DNA of 64,000 bases from Procambarus clarkii (lineage: Eukaryota; Arthropoda; Malacostraca; Decapoda; Cambaridae). The stretch lies in contig NC_091185.1 in NCBI RefSeq assembly GCF_040958095.1, forward strand, positions 18,367,930-18,431,929, read 5' to 3'. This document shows, piece after piece, positions 1 to 13,082 of this stretch. Under the pieces are notes generated by a model. That model was not told the origin of the DNA and ran no database searches. It saw nothing but the letters and a program-made list of their open reading frames with translations. Numbering within the stretch: position 1 is the first letter of the stretch; every line of letters begins with the position of its first letter. The position numbers and the translations under genes were made by a program.

Positions 1-1385
1 GTAGATAGTTCGAGATATATATATCTCAAACATCTCTACCTCCCGAAGGCACCAGATGAGTGAGGGGTCAGTCTGCAATTTTCATCAAGCCACTGTCAAT
101 GTGAGAGAACTCGTGTCCAGCTTATAAGCCTATACTTGCATAAACCACAAGTGAAGATAAACAATCTTTGGACAACACCCACCAGTGGGACTCGAACCCA
201 GAAAGCACAACTACCTTCCAGTAGCTGGCATAACTAGTATGCTTTAACCCACTACGCCATCAGACCTTACAAAAGAAGTAGATAGTTCGAGATATATATA
301 TCTCAAACATCTCTACCTCCCGAAGGCACCAGATGAGTGAGGGGTCAGTCTGCAATTTTCATCAAGCCACTGTCAATGTGAGAGAACTCGTGTCCAGCTT
401 ATAAGCCTATACTTGCATAAACCACAAGTGAAGATAAACAATCTTTGGACAACACCCACCAGTGGGACTCGAACCCAGAAAGCACAACTACCTTCCAGTA
501 GCTGGCATAACTAGTATGCTTTAACCCACTACGCCATCAGACCTTACAAAAGAAGTAGATAGTTCGAGATATATATATCTCAAACATCTCTACCTCCCGA
601 AGGCACCAGATGAGTGAGGGGTCAGTCTGCAATTTTCATCAAGCCACTGTCAATGTGAGAGAACTCGTGTCCAGCTTATAAGCCTATACTTGCATAAACC
701 ACAAGTGAAGATAAACAATCTTTGGACAACACCCACCAGTGGGACTCGAACCCAGAAAGCACAACTACCTTCCAGTAGCTGGCATAACTAGTATGCTTTA
801 ACCCACTACGCCATCAGACCTTACAAAAGAAGTAGATAGTTCGAGATATATATATCTCAAACATCTCTACCTCCCGAAGGCACCAGATGAGTGAGGGGTC
901 AGTCTGCAATTTTCATCAAGCCACTGTCAATGTGAGAGAACTCGTGTCCAGCTTATAAGCCTATACTTGCATAAACCACAAATGAAGATAAACAATCTTT
1001 GGACAACACCCACCAGTGGGACTCGAACCCAGAAAGCACAACTACCTTCCAGTAGCTGGCATAACTAGTATGCTTTAACCCACTACGCCATCAGACCTTA
1101 CAAAAGAAGTAGATAGTTCGAGATATATATATCTCAAACATCTCTACCTCCCGAAGGCACCAGATGAGTGAGGGGTCAGTCTGCAATTTTCATCAAGCCA
1201 CTGTCAATGTGAGAGAACTCGTGTCCAGCTTATAAGCCTATACTTGCATAAACCACAAGTGAAGATAAACAATCTTTGGACAACACCCACCAGTGGGACT
1301 CGAACCCAGAAAGCACAACTACCTTCCAGTAGCTGGCATAACTAGTATGCTTTAACCCACTACGCCATCAGACCTTACAAAAGAA
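1..1385 (-). repeat. Tandem array, 5 minus-strand units of a 277-bp tRNA-like repeat
   Basis: Five head-to-tail units start at 1, 278, 555, 832 and 1109, so the period is exactly 277 bp. The copies are almost identical; one visible change is a g-to-a near 982. Read on the minus strand, each unit carries tRNA-like A and B boxes and a 16-bp perfect palindrome (gagatatatatatctc). The array touches the window edge, so its left end is unknown. It could be a satellite born from a tandemly amplified tRNA-derived SINE. Confidence 0.95.
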
Positions 1386-1395
1386 GTAGAAGTAG
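1386..1395. other. Inversion junction between opposite-strand arrays
   Basis: The minus-strand units stop within gtagaagtag and plus-strand units begin at 1396 in a different phase of the unit. About 1.4 kb on each side can pair, forming a very large palindrome with almost no spacer. Confidence 0.9.
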
Positions 1396-4300
1396 TTTAT
1401 CTTCACTTGTGGTTTATGCAAGTATAGGCTTATAAGCTGGACACGAGTTCTCTCACATTGACAGTGGCTTGATGAAAATTGCAGACTGACCCCTCACTCA
1501 TCTGGTGCCTTCGGGAGGTAGAGATGTTTGAGATATATATATCTCGAACTATCTACTTCTTTTGTAAGGTCTGATGGCGTAGTGGGTTAAAGCATACTAG
1601 TTATGCCAGCTACTGGAAGGTAGTTGTGCTTTCTGGGTTCGAGTCCCACTGGTGGGTGTTGTCCAAAGATTGTTTATCTTCACTTGTGGTTTATGCAAGT
1701 ATAGGCTTATAAGCTGGACACGAGTTCTCTCACATTGACAGTGGCTTGATGAAAATTGCAGACTGACCCCTCACTCATCTGGTGCCTTCGGGAGGTAGAG
1801 ATGTTTGAGATATATATATCTCGAACTATCTACTTCTTTTGTAAGGTCTGATGGCGTAGTGGGTTAAAGCATACTAGTTATGCCAGCTACTGGAAGGTAG
1901 TTGTGCTTTCTGGGTTCGAGTCCCACTGGTGGGTGTTGTCCAAAGATTGTTTATCTTCACTTGTGGTTTATGCAAGTATAGGCTTATAAGCTGGACACGA
2001 GTTCTCTCACATTGACAGTGGCTTGATGAAAATTGCAGACTGACCCCTCACTCATCTGGTGCCTTCGGGAGGTAGAGATGTTTGAGATATATATATCTCG
2101 AACTATCTACTTCTTTTGTAAGGTCTGATGGCGTAGTGGGTTAAAGCATACTAGTTATGCCAGCTACTGGAAGGTAGTTGTGCTTTCTGGGTTCGAGTCC
2201 CACTGGTGGGTGTTGTCCAAAGATTGTTTATCTTCACTTGTGGTTTATGCAAGTATAGGCTTATAAGCTGGACACGAGTTCTCTCACATTGACAGTGGCT
2301 TGATGAAAATTGCAGACTGACCCCTCACTCATCTGGTGCCTTCGGGAGGTAGAGATGTTTGAGATATATATATCTCGAACTATCTACTTCTTTTGTAAGG
2401 TCTGATGGCGTAGTGGGTTAAAGCATACTAGTTATGCCAGCTACTGGAAGGTAGTTGTGCTTTCTGGGTTCGAGTCCCACTGGTGGGTGTTGTCCAAAGA
2501 TTGTTTATCTTCACTTGTGGTTTATGCAAGTATAGGCTTATAAGCTGGACACGAGTTCTCTCACATTGACAGTGGCTTGATGAAAATTGCAGACTGACCC
2601 CTCACTCATCTGGTGCCTTCGGGAGGTAGAGATGTTTGAGATATATATATCTCGAACTATCTACTTCTTTTGTAAGGTCTGATGGCGTAGTGGGTTAAAG
2701 CATACTAGTTATGCCAGCTACTGGAAGGTAGTTGTGCTTTCTGGGTTCGAGTCCCACTGGTGGGTGTTGTCCAAAGATTGTTTATCTTCGCTTGTGGTTT
2801 ATGCAAGTATAGGCTTATAAGCTGGACACGAGTTCTCTCACATTGACAGTGGCTTGATGAAAATTGCAGACTGACCCCTCACTCATCTGGTGCCTTCGGG
2901 AGGTAGAGATGTTTGAGATATATATATCTCGAACTATCTACTTCTTTTGTAAGGTCTGATGGCGTAGTGGGTTAAAGCATACTAGTTATGCCAGCTACTG
3001 GAAGGTAGTTGTGCTTTCTGGGTTCGAGTCCCACTGGTGGGTGTTGTCCAAAGATTGTTTATCTTCACTTGTGGTTTATGCAAGTATAGGCTTATAAGCT
3101 GGACACGAGTTCTCTCACATTGACAGTGGCTTGATGAAAATTGCAGACTGACCCCTCACTCATCTGGTGCCTTCGGGAGGTAGAGATGTTTGAGATATAT
3201 ATATCTCGAACTATCTACTTCTTTTGTAAGGTCTGATGGCGTAGTGGGTTAAAGCATACTAGTTATGCCAGCTACTGGAAGGTAGTTGTGCTTTCTGGGT
3301 TCGAGTCCCACTGGTGGGTGTTGTCCAAAGATTGTTTATCTTCACTTGTGGTTTATGCAAGTATAGGCTTATAAGCTGGACACGAGTTCTCTCACATTGA
3401 CAGTGGCTTGATGAAAATTGCAGACTGACCCCTCACTCATCTGGTGCCTTCGGGAGGTAGAGATGTTTGAGATATATATATCTCGAACTATCTACTTCTT
3501 TTGTAAGGTCTGATGGCGTAGTGGGTTAAAGCATACTAGTTATGCCAGCTACTGGAAGGTAGTTGTGCTTTCTGGGTTCGAGTCCCACTGGTGGGTGTTG
3601 TCCAAAGATTGTTTATCTTCACTTGTGGTTTATGCAAGTATAGGCTTATAAGCTGAACACGAGTTCTCTCACATTGACAGTGGCTTGATGAAAATTGCAG
3701 ACTGACCCCTCACTCATCTGGTGCCTTCGGGAGGTAGAGATGTTTGAGATATATATATCTCGAACTATCTACTTCTTTTGTAAGGTCTGATGGCGTAGTG
3801 GGTTAAAGCATACTAGTTATGCCAGCTACTGGAAGGTAGTTGTGCTTTCTGGGTTCGAGTCCCACTGGTGGGTGTTGTCCAAAGATTGTTTATCTTCACT
3901 TGTGGTTTATGCAAGTATAGGCTTATAAGCTGGACACGAGTTCTCTCACATTGACAGTGGCTTGATGAAAATTGCAGACTGACCCCTCACTCATCTGGTG
4001 CCTTCGGGAGGTAGAGATGTTTGAGATATATATATCTCGAACTATCTACTTCTTTTGTAAGGTCTGATGGCGTAGTGGGTTAAAGCATACTAGTTATGCC
4101 AGCTACTGGAAGGTAGTTGTGCTTTCTGGGTTCGAGTCCCACTGGTGGGTGTTGTCCAAAGATTGTTTATCTTCACTTGTGGTTTATGCAAGTATAGGCT
4201 TATAAGCTGGACACGAGTTCTCTCACATTGACAGTGGCTTGATGAAAATTGCAGACTGACCCCTCACTCATCTGGTGCCTTCGGGAGGTAGAGATGTTTG

Positions 4301-4715
4301 AGATATATATATCTCGAACTATCTACTTCTTTTGTAAGGTCTGATGGCGTAGTGGGTTAAAGCATACTAGTTATGCCAGCTACTGGAAGGTAGTTGTGCT
4401 TTCTGGGTTCGAGTCCCACTGGTGGGTGTTGTCCAAAGATTGTTTATCTTCACTTGTGGTTTATGCAAGTATAGGCTTATAAGCTGGACACGAGTTCTCT
4501 CACATTGACAGTGGCTTGATGAAAATTGCAGACTGACCCCTCACTCATCTGGTGCCTTCGGGAGGTAGAGATGTTTGAGATATATATATCTCGAACTATC
4601 TACTTCTTTTGTAAGGTCTGATGGCGTAGTGGGTTAAAGCATACTAGTTATGCCAGCTACTGGAAGGTAGTTGTGCTTTCTGGGTTCGAGTCCCACTGGT
4701 GGGTGTTGTCCAAAG

Positions 4716-4719
<4 letters not shown>
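1396..4719 (+). repeat. Tandem array, 12 plus-strand units of the same 277-bp repeat
   Basis: Units begin at 1396, 1673, 1950, 2227, 2504, 2781, 3058, 3335, 3612, 3889, 4166 and 4443, giving 12 x 277 bp. Only isolated substitutions are visible (for example near 2789 and 3655), so homogenisation is strong or amplification was recent. The last unit stops at its boundary and passes directly into (TA)n. No open frame spans the unit, so it is a non-coding repeat. Confidence 0.95.
1575..1647 (+). promoter_or_regulatory. Internal Pol III promoter (A and B boxes), first plus-strand unit
   Basis: TGGCGTAGTGGG at 1575-1586 fits a tRNA A box and GGGTTCGAGTCCC at 1635-1647 fits a B box, about 50 bp apart as in tRNA-derived SINEs. 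The T-arm-like stem TGGG/CCCA closes a TTCGAGT loop. The same pair recurs in all 17 units. I do not see a clean acceptor stem, so this is a tRNA-derived promoter rather than a functional tRNA gene. Confidence 0.75.

Positions 4720-4778
<59 letters not shown>
4720..4778. repeat. (TA)n microsatellite
   Basis: Pure TA run separating the 277-bp array from a diverged part of the same unit. Confidence 0.99.
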
Positions 4779-4780
<2 letters not shown>

Positions 4781-4866
4781 TGCGTGTTTAGGCAAGTTGT
4801 GCATTAAGCATAGACACAGAGTTCTCCCATATTAACAGGAATTTGATGAAAGTATAGTGTATGCTA
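4779..4866 (+). repeat. Diverged partial copy of the 277-bp unit
   Basis: The order of short words (ggcaagt, agacac, gagttctc, catatt, tttgatgaaa) matches the first third of the 277-bp unit with many substitutions. It shows an older copy beyond the (TA)n and joins directly to Penelope sequence. Confidence 0.6.
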
Positions 4867-4867
4867 C

Positions 4868-5206
4868 CAGTATATTTTGGTAGCAGTCTTTCCTGTAGAC
4901 ATATATTATTAAATATGACCGAAAAAGTAAGATTAATAATTCTAACACGAATTTTCTCGATCTTTCGTACGTTTCTTTTCACTGTTGTTGGTAATTCAAA
5001 AATCAATTCTCCAAAATTCATTTTTATTTCTAGTCTGACGCGACACTTGAGCGCGTTTCGTAAAACTTATTACATTTTCAAAGACTTTAGCTTACACATA
5101 CACAACTGAATAGAACTTACACATCTTCGATTTGTTTATTTCTACATTTGAATGAGGTGGATTGGGTGAGGTGGTATTAATAGGGTATTAAATTCCTAAA
5201 CACAAG
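4868..5206 (-). mobile_element. Penelope-like element long-repeat (pLTR) fragment
   Basis: This segment is nearly identical to 34240-34560, 12670-13000 and 58056-58380, where it adjoins Penelope-like coding sequence. Read on the minus strand it contains the start of the Penelope ORF ([10 protein letters not shown]...). In the tandem copy at 33.5-35.8 kb it lies both downstream of the endonuclease and upstream of the N-terminus, which is the pseudo-LTR arrangement of Penelope elements. Confidence 0.8.
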
Positions 5207-5224
5207 AGTGAACACTTTATTTGC

Positions 5225-5299
5225 TTTCTACAAATCACTTCCATTCAATACCCATTATTTCGTGTTCTGTCTTGTGTTTAGGAATTTAATACCCTATTA

Positions 5300-5303
<4 letters not shown>
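5225..5303 (+). mobile_element. Inverted Penelope pLTR fragment
   Basis: Plus-strand copy of the sequence just after the endonuclease stop codon. Its end (5272-5303) is the reverse complement of 5175-5206, so this and the preceding fragment form a hairpin with a spacer of about 65 bp. Confidence 0.7.

Positions 5304-5385
<82 letters not shown>
5300..5385. repeat. (TA)n microsatellite
   Basis: TA run immediately flanking the first MITE copy. Confidence 0.98.
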
Positions 5386-6330
<945 letters not shown>

Positions 6331-6333
6331 ACC

Positions 6334-6335
6334 TC

Positions 6336-6389
<54 letters not shown>
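6334..6389. repeat. (TA)n microsatellite
   Basis: TA run with one TGTA interruption flanking MITE copy 2. Confidence 0.98.
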
Positions 6390-7265
<876 letters not shown>

Positions 7266-7278
7266 ATATATATATATA

Positions 7279-7350
<72 letters not shown>
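7266..7350. repeat. (TA)n microsatellite
   Basis: TA run with one TTTA interruption closing the MITE cluster. Confidence 0.98.
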
Positions 7351-7352
<2 letters not shown>

Positions 7353-8339
7353 AATGGATTGCACTGATTATATTATTGATCCTAATTACAGGATGTGGTT
7401 CGAAGGACCAAAACCTGTATAGGGTATTTTCCTAGCAGGCGTTTAATTTTTTTATTTATTTAAATATTGATTTTTTTATATTATTAATTTACTTTTAATA
7501 TTTTTTATTATCTTATTATTACTTTAAAAAGTGGACTGAATTTAAAAGTTAATCCTGCTATGCATTTACGTGTTCACATAGTTGGGGGGTTTAATACATA
7601 TAGAGCGTATTAATCAAATAATTGATCATATTAATAAAGTGCTAAATTATGTTCTTCTGTTTAACGACCATGCTGCGCCGAGTTTATTGTGAAATTCTCC
7701 CTGTGCGCATGAAATAAAGTATTACCAAAAATATATTTTTTCTTTGTAAAATGATAAATTAACTTCCCTGAACATGTCTATGTAAAAATATATACCAAAT
7801 TCCACTTACTTTGGTTGTGGGGACGTGTACAAGGTGCACTGTGACGTCATCAGGGCGTGGTCGCCCATGCCTGACTAACCCAAACCCAAGCACCAGGTGT
7901 TGCCAAAAATATATTTTCAATTATTTGTTCTATGTATTTCCAATGCGGTTTTATTTGTTTTTTTATCGTGTATGATGCATATCTGTGTCCTTTAAAATAT
8001 GTTTACAGTAGAACATTCATAATGTTCCATGGAACTATGATACATGTGTCAGTAATGTGTCCACAATAAATGTTTATTGTCGCAATATTAGTTGTTAAAA
8101 ATTCACTTAAATTACAATATGTACAGTTTCACACTATTACACAGTAACACACTGTATTACACACTCAGTACATCGGAAGTGAGTGATAATCAACGAAGCA
8201 GTCCATGGTACACAGCGCGACTAATTGCACCAGGTTGAGATAGATTTTCGCTTCCTGTTTCTTCGTTCTGTGTGCTTGCAAATAAAGCACTCATGTACAC
8301 CCTTGGCATTAGTACCTGTAGGTGGTGTGTACCCAAGTT
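7351..8339. other. AT-rich unassigned DNA
   Basis: No frame of convincing length, no recognised motif and no copy elsewhere in the window. Confidence 0.5.
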
Positions 8340-8540
8340 TGTAAAACGTAAGGTAGTCTTGAAAAGATTACAGGAAAAGATCAATTTGTAAGGTAGTCGT
8401 GAAAAGATCACTTTGTAAGGTCCCACACAGGAATAGATTCAGCCAGCCTCAAAGAGTGTCTGTCAGTCTGTAAGAGATCCAGGCAGCCTCAAAGAGTGTC
8501 CATCAGTCAAGAAGAGATTCAGCTATTCTTAAAAATATCT
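8340..8540. repeat. Short degenerate tandem repeats
   Basis: Two small families lie side by side: a 'gtaaggtagtcntgaaaagat' type repeat (8345-8425), then a 'cagcctcaaagagtgtc' type repeat (8450-8525), each with two to three imperfect copies. Confidence 0.55.
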
Positions 8541-8823
8541 ATGGAAAACACCACCATGGAAGCCGCTAACACTGTTCATCTATGCTACTTGTATCAGATG
8601 CATCATCACTGAATGCAGAAAACGATTCATCTATGTATCATCTAAATAAATTGGAGATAGCATATCATAGGTGGGCAAGGATGCCGCTCAGAGCTACAAC
8701 TGGATACGCTCATTGTATCGTCCTCATAGGTGATGTATCATTTGCATCCAACCTTTGTGTTAGGTCCTTATTGTGCCTAGCTTCACCAATATTATGAGCC
8801 TTATGTTCTTCAAACAATAAGGT

Positions 8824-9828
8824 TTGGATTTCACCGACAGAGCGCGATCGTTCGACATAGACAAGGACACAACCTATAGTACTGTATCATCCTTTGCAGA
8901 TGACACAAGGATTTTTATGAGAGTAGACAACATAAAGGACACGGCAAACCTTCAATCAGATGTAAATCAGGTCTTTCTATGGGCTACAGAAAATAACATG
9001 GTGTTTAACGAAGATAAGTTTCAGCTCATTCACTACGGAAAAAATGAAAATATAAAAACGGAAACCACGTACAAAACTCAGTCAAATCATAACATAGAAC
9101 GGAAAGGCAATGTAAAGGATTTGGGTGTACTGATGTCGGAAGACCTTACATTTAAAGAACACAATAAAGTAGCCGTCACAACTGCAAGAAAAATGACAGA
9201 TTGGATAACAAGAACCTTTCACACTAGAGATGCTATACCGATGATGATACTTTTCAAGACGCTAGTGCTCTCTAGAGTGGAATTCTGCAGCACAGTGACA
9301 GCCTCTTTCAAAGCTGGAGAAATTGCGGACCTGGAGAGCGTGCAGAGATCCTTTACTGCTAGAATCCACTCAGTAAAACATCTAAACGTTTGGGACCGAC
9401 TAAAAAGCCTAAACCTGTATTCTCTTGAGCGCAGGCGGGAGAGATACATGATAATTTACACATGGAAGATAGCAAAGGGGCTGGTCCCAAACCTGCTCAC
9501 AGAAATAACAGCACATGAGACCAGAAGGCATGGCAGGATGTGCAAAATACCCCCGTTGAAGAGCAGAGGTGCAACAGGTACTCTGAGAGAGAACTCGATC
9601 AACATCAGAGGCTGGAGACTGTTCAACACGCTTCTGCTACACATAAGGGGCATAACTGGCCGACCCCTCACAGTGTTCAAGAGAGAACTTGACAAACATC
9701 TTCACAGGATACCTGATCAACCAGCCTGTGACTCATACGTCAGGCTGGGAGCAGCCGCGCCAAACAGACTGATTGACCAGTCCAGCAACGAGGAGGCCTG
9801 GTCGACGACCGGGCCGCGGGGTCGCTGA
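8824..9828 (+). pseudogene. Non-LTR retrotransposon RT, C-terminal half (Jockey/CR1-like)
   Basis: A 334-residue open frame starts within the RT domain. FADD, the catalytic motif C, is at residues 24-27, followed by a KDLGVLMSEDLTF segment and a thumb/C-terminal region with a DQPACDSY motif near the end, all typical of Jockey/CR1-type LINEs. Fingers, motifs A and B, and any endonuclease are absent upstream, so this is a 5'-truncated dead copy even though the remaining frame is open. The related remnant at 29700-30300 (minus) shares the segment around DLTF. Stop codon at 9826-9828. Confidence 0.8.
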
Positions 9829-9834
9829 GCCCCG

Positions 9835-9870
9835 GAATCACCTCAAGGTAACCTCAAGGTAAGGTAGGTT
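9835..9870 (+). repeat. LINE 3' tail repeats
   Basis: Right after the RT stop codon the word acctcaaggta is repeated, as expected for short tandem repeats at some LINE 3' ends. It marks the likely 3' end of the element. Confidence 0.6.
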
Positions 9871-11240
9871 AAAGCTCTCTGGGATTTCTTCAGTTCATCA
9901 AAGGTCTCATGAATCACGATTTACCTGCCAACAAGTTACACTGTAAAAACTGACAAAAACATGTAAAGTACAGGTGTGTGACACATGAAATTTGGGTTAT
10001 TATAATTAGTAAACTAACTTTACCCTTGTTTTGTTGTTCTTAAGCTTCTTAACCAACTAACTTATCTAATAGTTACAGTGACCACTTATCTCTGAAAGAC
10101 ATGGGGTTAATCGGATACTCAGCACTTGCTGATATTGATGATGAGGTTACTGGGGCTGGATCACTATTGGGCGATGAATTTTGAGATCTTTGCAGTGCCG
10201 CATTTTGCTAAAACCTTGCAGGAAGCTGTTGTGTTTACATTCTACTTTGGAACCAGCATTCTTCCCGCATTGACATCTCAAAATATACGGTTCCAATTTC
10301 TATGTTTTATTGCAACCCGTCCTCTTAAAGAAACGTTGCTTTTTGCTCATATGGGAGCTAGGGCCAAAAACTGAACGTAATTTGAAGTGAAATCGACTGT
10401 CAAAAGTGACGTACGGTCCCGTTTTCTGTTTAACGGTTGTTGCCTCATTACCGAGTACTGGCTTACTCGGTTAGGTTAGGAGAGGAAACCTTCAATTAAC
10501 GTTTTTCATGATGTATTGAAACTTGAGGAAAATTTCCTGCCCTCCTAACCTACCAGAGGACCCTTAACTTACTGATTTGGAAAAAATCCCAAGTTTATTT
10601 AATTTTTTTTTTCATTTTCAAATTACGTCCATTTTCGGCCATACGGGCAAACGACCAAATTCAGACGTAATTTATAAGAAGAAAGTTTGTATATTGACTT
10701 AGGGAGGTAGACTGGTGTTTTAAGAGATACATGTTGAGTTAAAGGAATATATGTTGTGGCGAGACGAATCTCGCATTCTCTGTAAACTTTTAAATACTAA
10801 CTAATGTAACTTATATAACCAGGTATTCTAGAGTAACTTGTGTGCAAGTAATGTTGTATTTAGTGTGTTATGTGTCGGATTTACGACAATAGGTAAGATA
10901 TGGATGAATGATATTACATTAGAGGATATTGATATGGTATTAAATGTATCAACATGGAGTGTCACATGTTGGCAACATGTTGGCACATATAGAACATTAT
11001 ACGTAGAAAGGAGGAGTAAATAACTGGACTCGGTAAAATTCAACAAAATGTGGAGATATTTCCTGTGACTTCCTGTCGCAACACGTAGCTGCATCATTGA
11101 TACTTGGAAGAATTTGGCAAAAATGGCCCAATAGGAAATGAATTAATTTGGTTAGTTTTACAAGTTAATAATGTTAGTAATATACTATTGTTAATGCAAT
11201 TAGGTTGTATTAAAATACAAAATGATGAAAGAAAACTTTT
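9871..11240. other. Unassigned AT-rich DNA
   Basis: Short frames at 10126-10374 and 10828-11097 have no recognisable motif or support. Nothing else is seen in this stretch. Confidence 0.5.
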
Positions 11241-11244
11241 GGTT

Positions 11245-11560
11245 ATTCCCAACAGTAATTGTGTATTAGCTTGTTATTGATTGCTGGTCTCGATTTCTTG
11301 ATATACAGCGCCTCACTGATGTCTAATCTTCTTTTGTCATTATATCAATCAAGTATTTCGGTGTTGCTCGTCAAACTATCCCTGGTGATCGTTTTGTTGT
11401 GTGTGCCGATTATATGTTTCTTGATGGAGCCCTGTTGATTGTGTATTGCTAAACGCCAATAGAGGGACATCATTGTCTTGCTTATATACTTGTCTATAAG
11501 AAATGTAGATCAGCACATAATAACCAGCTAATAAACAATTACACTCTACCCACTTCAAGA
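11245..11560 (-). pseudogene. Degenerate Penelope GIY-YIG tail
   Basis: Read on the minus strand, words for the C-terminal Penelope endonuclease can be followed: 'ttgattgctggt', 'ttcttgat', 'cgcctca', 'gatggagccctgttg' and 'cttatata' appear in the order found at 13150-13400. Frameshifts and stops break it. Its junction at 11550-11575 is a plus-oriented 'ctacccacttcaagac' word, another inverted joint. Confidence 0.6.
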
Positions 11561-11599
11561 CCTCGGGACAACGCTCGTTGGCCCGGGGTCACACACCAC

Positions 11600-11880
11600 C
11601 TCCAATACCGAGGTGTGCACAGTCCAACTCCCAGGCTGAGGTGTGCACAGTCCACCTCTCATGCTGAGGTGTGCAAAGTCCACCTCCCATGCTGAGGTGA
11701 GCACAGTCCACTTCCCATGCTGAGGGGTGCACAGTCTACCTCCCATGTTCAGGTGTGCACTGTCCACCTCCTATGCTCAGGTGTGCACAGTCCACCTCCC
11801 ATGTCGAGGTGAGCCTAGTCCACTTCCCATGTTTAGGTATACACAGTCCACCTCCCATGCCGAGGTGTACCTAGTTGTAG
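11600..11880. repeat. 28-bp minisatellite
   Basis: About nine imperfect copies of a roughly 28-bp unit based on aggtgtgcacagtccacctc followed by ccatgctg. The minus-strand open frame across it is only the repeat read through. Confidence 0.85.
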
Positions 11881-12050
11881 TCACCTAGTTGTGCTTGCAG
11901 GGATGGAGTTCTGGCGCTTTGGTCCCGCCTCTCAACCGTCAATCAACTGGTGTATAGATTCTAAAACCCTCTGAGCTCTATCATATCTACATTTGAAACT
12001 GTGTATAGAGTCTGCTTCCACCACATCACTGCCTAATGCATTCCATCTGT
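11880..12050 (-). pseudogene. LINE (CR1-like) C-terminal fragment
   Basis: Minus-strand translation gives NRWNALGSDVVEADSIHSFK followed by a YDRA segment. This is the familiar end of CR1/L2-type RTs and matches the end of the element at 30440-31800 (NKLGEKVVEVKTVSSFKALYD). It is cut by (TA)n at 12054. Confidence 0.65.
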
Positions 12051-12051
12051 T

Positions 12052-12053
<2 letters not shown>

Positions 12054-12096
<43 letters not shown>
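12054..12096. repeat. (TA)n microsatellite
   Basis: TA run bounding the left arm of a SINE inverted pair. Confidence 0.98.
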
Positions 12097-12097
<1 letters not shown>

Positions 12098-12264
12098 CTG
12101 AAAACTCACACCCCAGAAGTGACTCGAACCCATACTCCCAGAAGCAACGCAACTGGTATGTACAAGACGCCTTAATCCACTTGACCATCACGACCGGACA
12201 TAATGAGGTGATAGCCGAGGCTATTTGAACCACCCCACCGCCGGCACTCGGATAGTTATCTTGG
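12097..12264 (-). mobile_element. tRNA-derived SINE (family B), left arm of inverted pair
   Basis: On the minus strand this contains A box GATGGTCAAGTGGATTAAGG and B box GGGTTCGAGTCAC, with a tail 'ctggggtgtgagttttcag'. The leader ends in 'cggatagttatcttgg' at the palindrome centre. Confidence 0.8.
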
Positions 12265-12265
12265 G

Positions 12266-12465
12266 CCAAGATAACTATCCGAGTGCCGGCGGTGGGGTGG
12301 TTCACATAGCCTCGGCTATCACCTCATTATGTCCGGTTGTGATGGTCAAGTGGATTAAGGCGTCTTGTACATACCAGTTGCGTTGCTTCTGGGAGTATGG
12401 GTTCGAGTCACTTCTGGGGTGTGAGTTTTCAGTTGCATATGTCCTGGGGACCATTCAGGCTTGTT

Positions 12466-12468
<3 letters not shown>
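12266..12468 (+). mobile_element. tRNA-derived SINE (family B), right arm of inverted pair
   Basis: Reverse complement of the preceding arm over about 170 bp, with a single unpaired base at 12265. It then continues through the family tail (gtcctggggaccattcaggc) into (TA)n. Confidence 0.8.

Positions 12469-12530
<62 letters not shown>
12469..12530. repeat. (TA)n microsatellite
   Basis: TA run following the SINE tail at ttgttcgca. Confidence 0.98.
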
Positions 12531-12533
<3 letters not shown>

Positions 12534-12594
12534 ACCTCAAGACTCCGCTCCTATATAGAAGCATCAAGAAATATGGACCAATAGGCTTTCTACA

Positions 12595-12597
<3 letters not shown>
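12531..12597 (+). mobile_element. Penelope endonuclease C-terminal scrap
   Basis: A 67-bp plus-strand piece of the last codons of the Penelope ORF (compare 61075-61140), with (TA)n on both sides. Confidence 0.7.
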
Positions 12598-12664
<67 letters not shown>

Positions 12665-12668
12665 TATG
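12598..12668. repeat. (TA)n microsatellite
   Basis: TA run between two oppositely oriented Penelope pieces. Confidence 0.98.
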
Positions 12669-13082
12669 TATTAGTATATTTTGGTAGCAGTCTTTCCTGT
12701 AGACATATATTATTAAATATGACCGAAAAAGTAAGATTAATAATTCTAACACGAATTTTCTCAATCTTTCGTACATTTCTTTTCACTGTTGGAGGTAAAT
12801 CAAAAATCAATTCTCCAAAATTCATTTTTATTTCTAGTCTGACGCGACACGAGCGCGTTTCGTAAAACTTATTACATTTTCAAAGACTTTAGTTTACAAA
12901 TACACAACTGAATAGAACTTACGCATCTCCGATTTTATATCTACATTTAAGAGAGGTGGATGGGGTGAGGTGGCATTAATAGGGTATTAATTTCATCAAC
13001 ACAAGACAGAACAAGAGGTGGTATTAATAGGGTATTAATTTCATCAACACAAGACAGAACACGAAACAATGGGTATTGAATA
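12669..13082 (-). mobile_element. Penelope pLTR, subfamily with 47-bp duplication
   Basis: Same long repeat as at 34228-34560, with an internal tandem duplication of about 47 bp (around 12960-13060). The duplication is also present at 58340-58440 and 61165-61260 but absent at 34500-34560. Confidence 0.8.

Noticed and set aside
1..1385. CRISPR-like array
   Set aside because: Units are contiguous 277-bp tandem repeats with no spacers, in a eukaryotic context.
1575..1660. Seventeen functional tRNA genes in the 277-bp array
   Set aside because: A and B boxes are present, but no acceptor stem or clear anticodon arm can be formed, so they look like SINE-type promoters.
1396..4719. Retrozyme (tandem units with hammerhead ribozymes)
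   Set aside because: I looked for CUGANGA and GAAA pairs on both strands of the 277-bp and 260-bp units and found none.
11555..11767. 70-residue minus-strand protein with repeated His/Leu words
   Set aside because: It is the 28-bp minisatellite translated.
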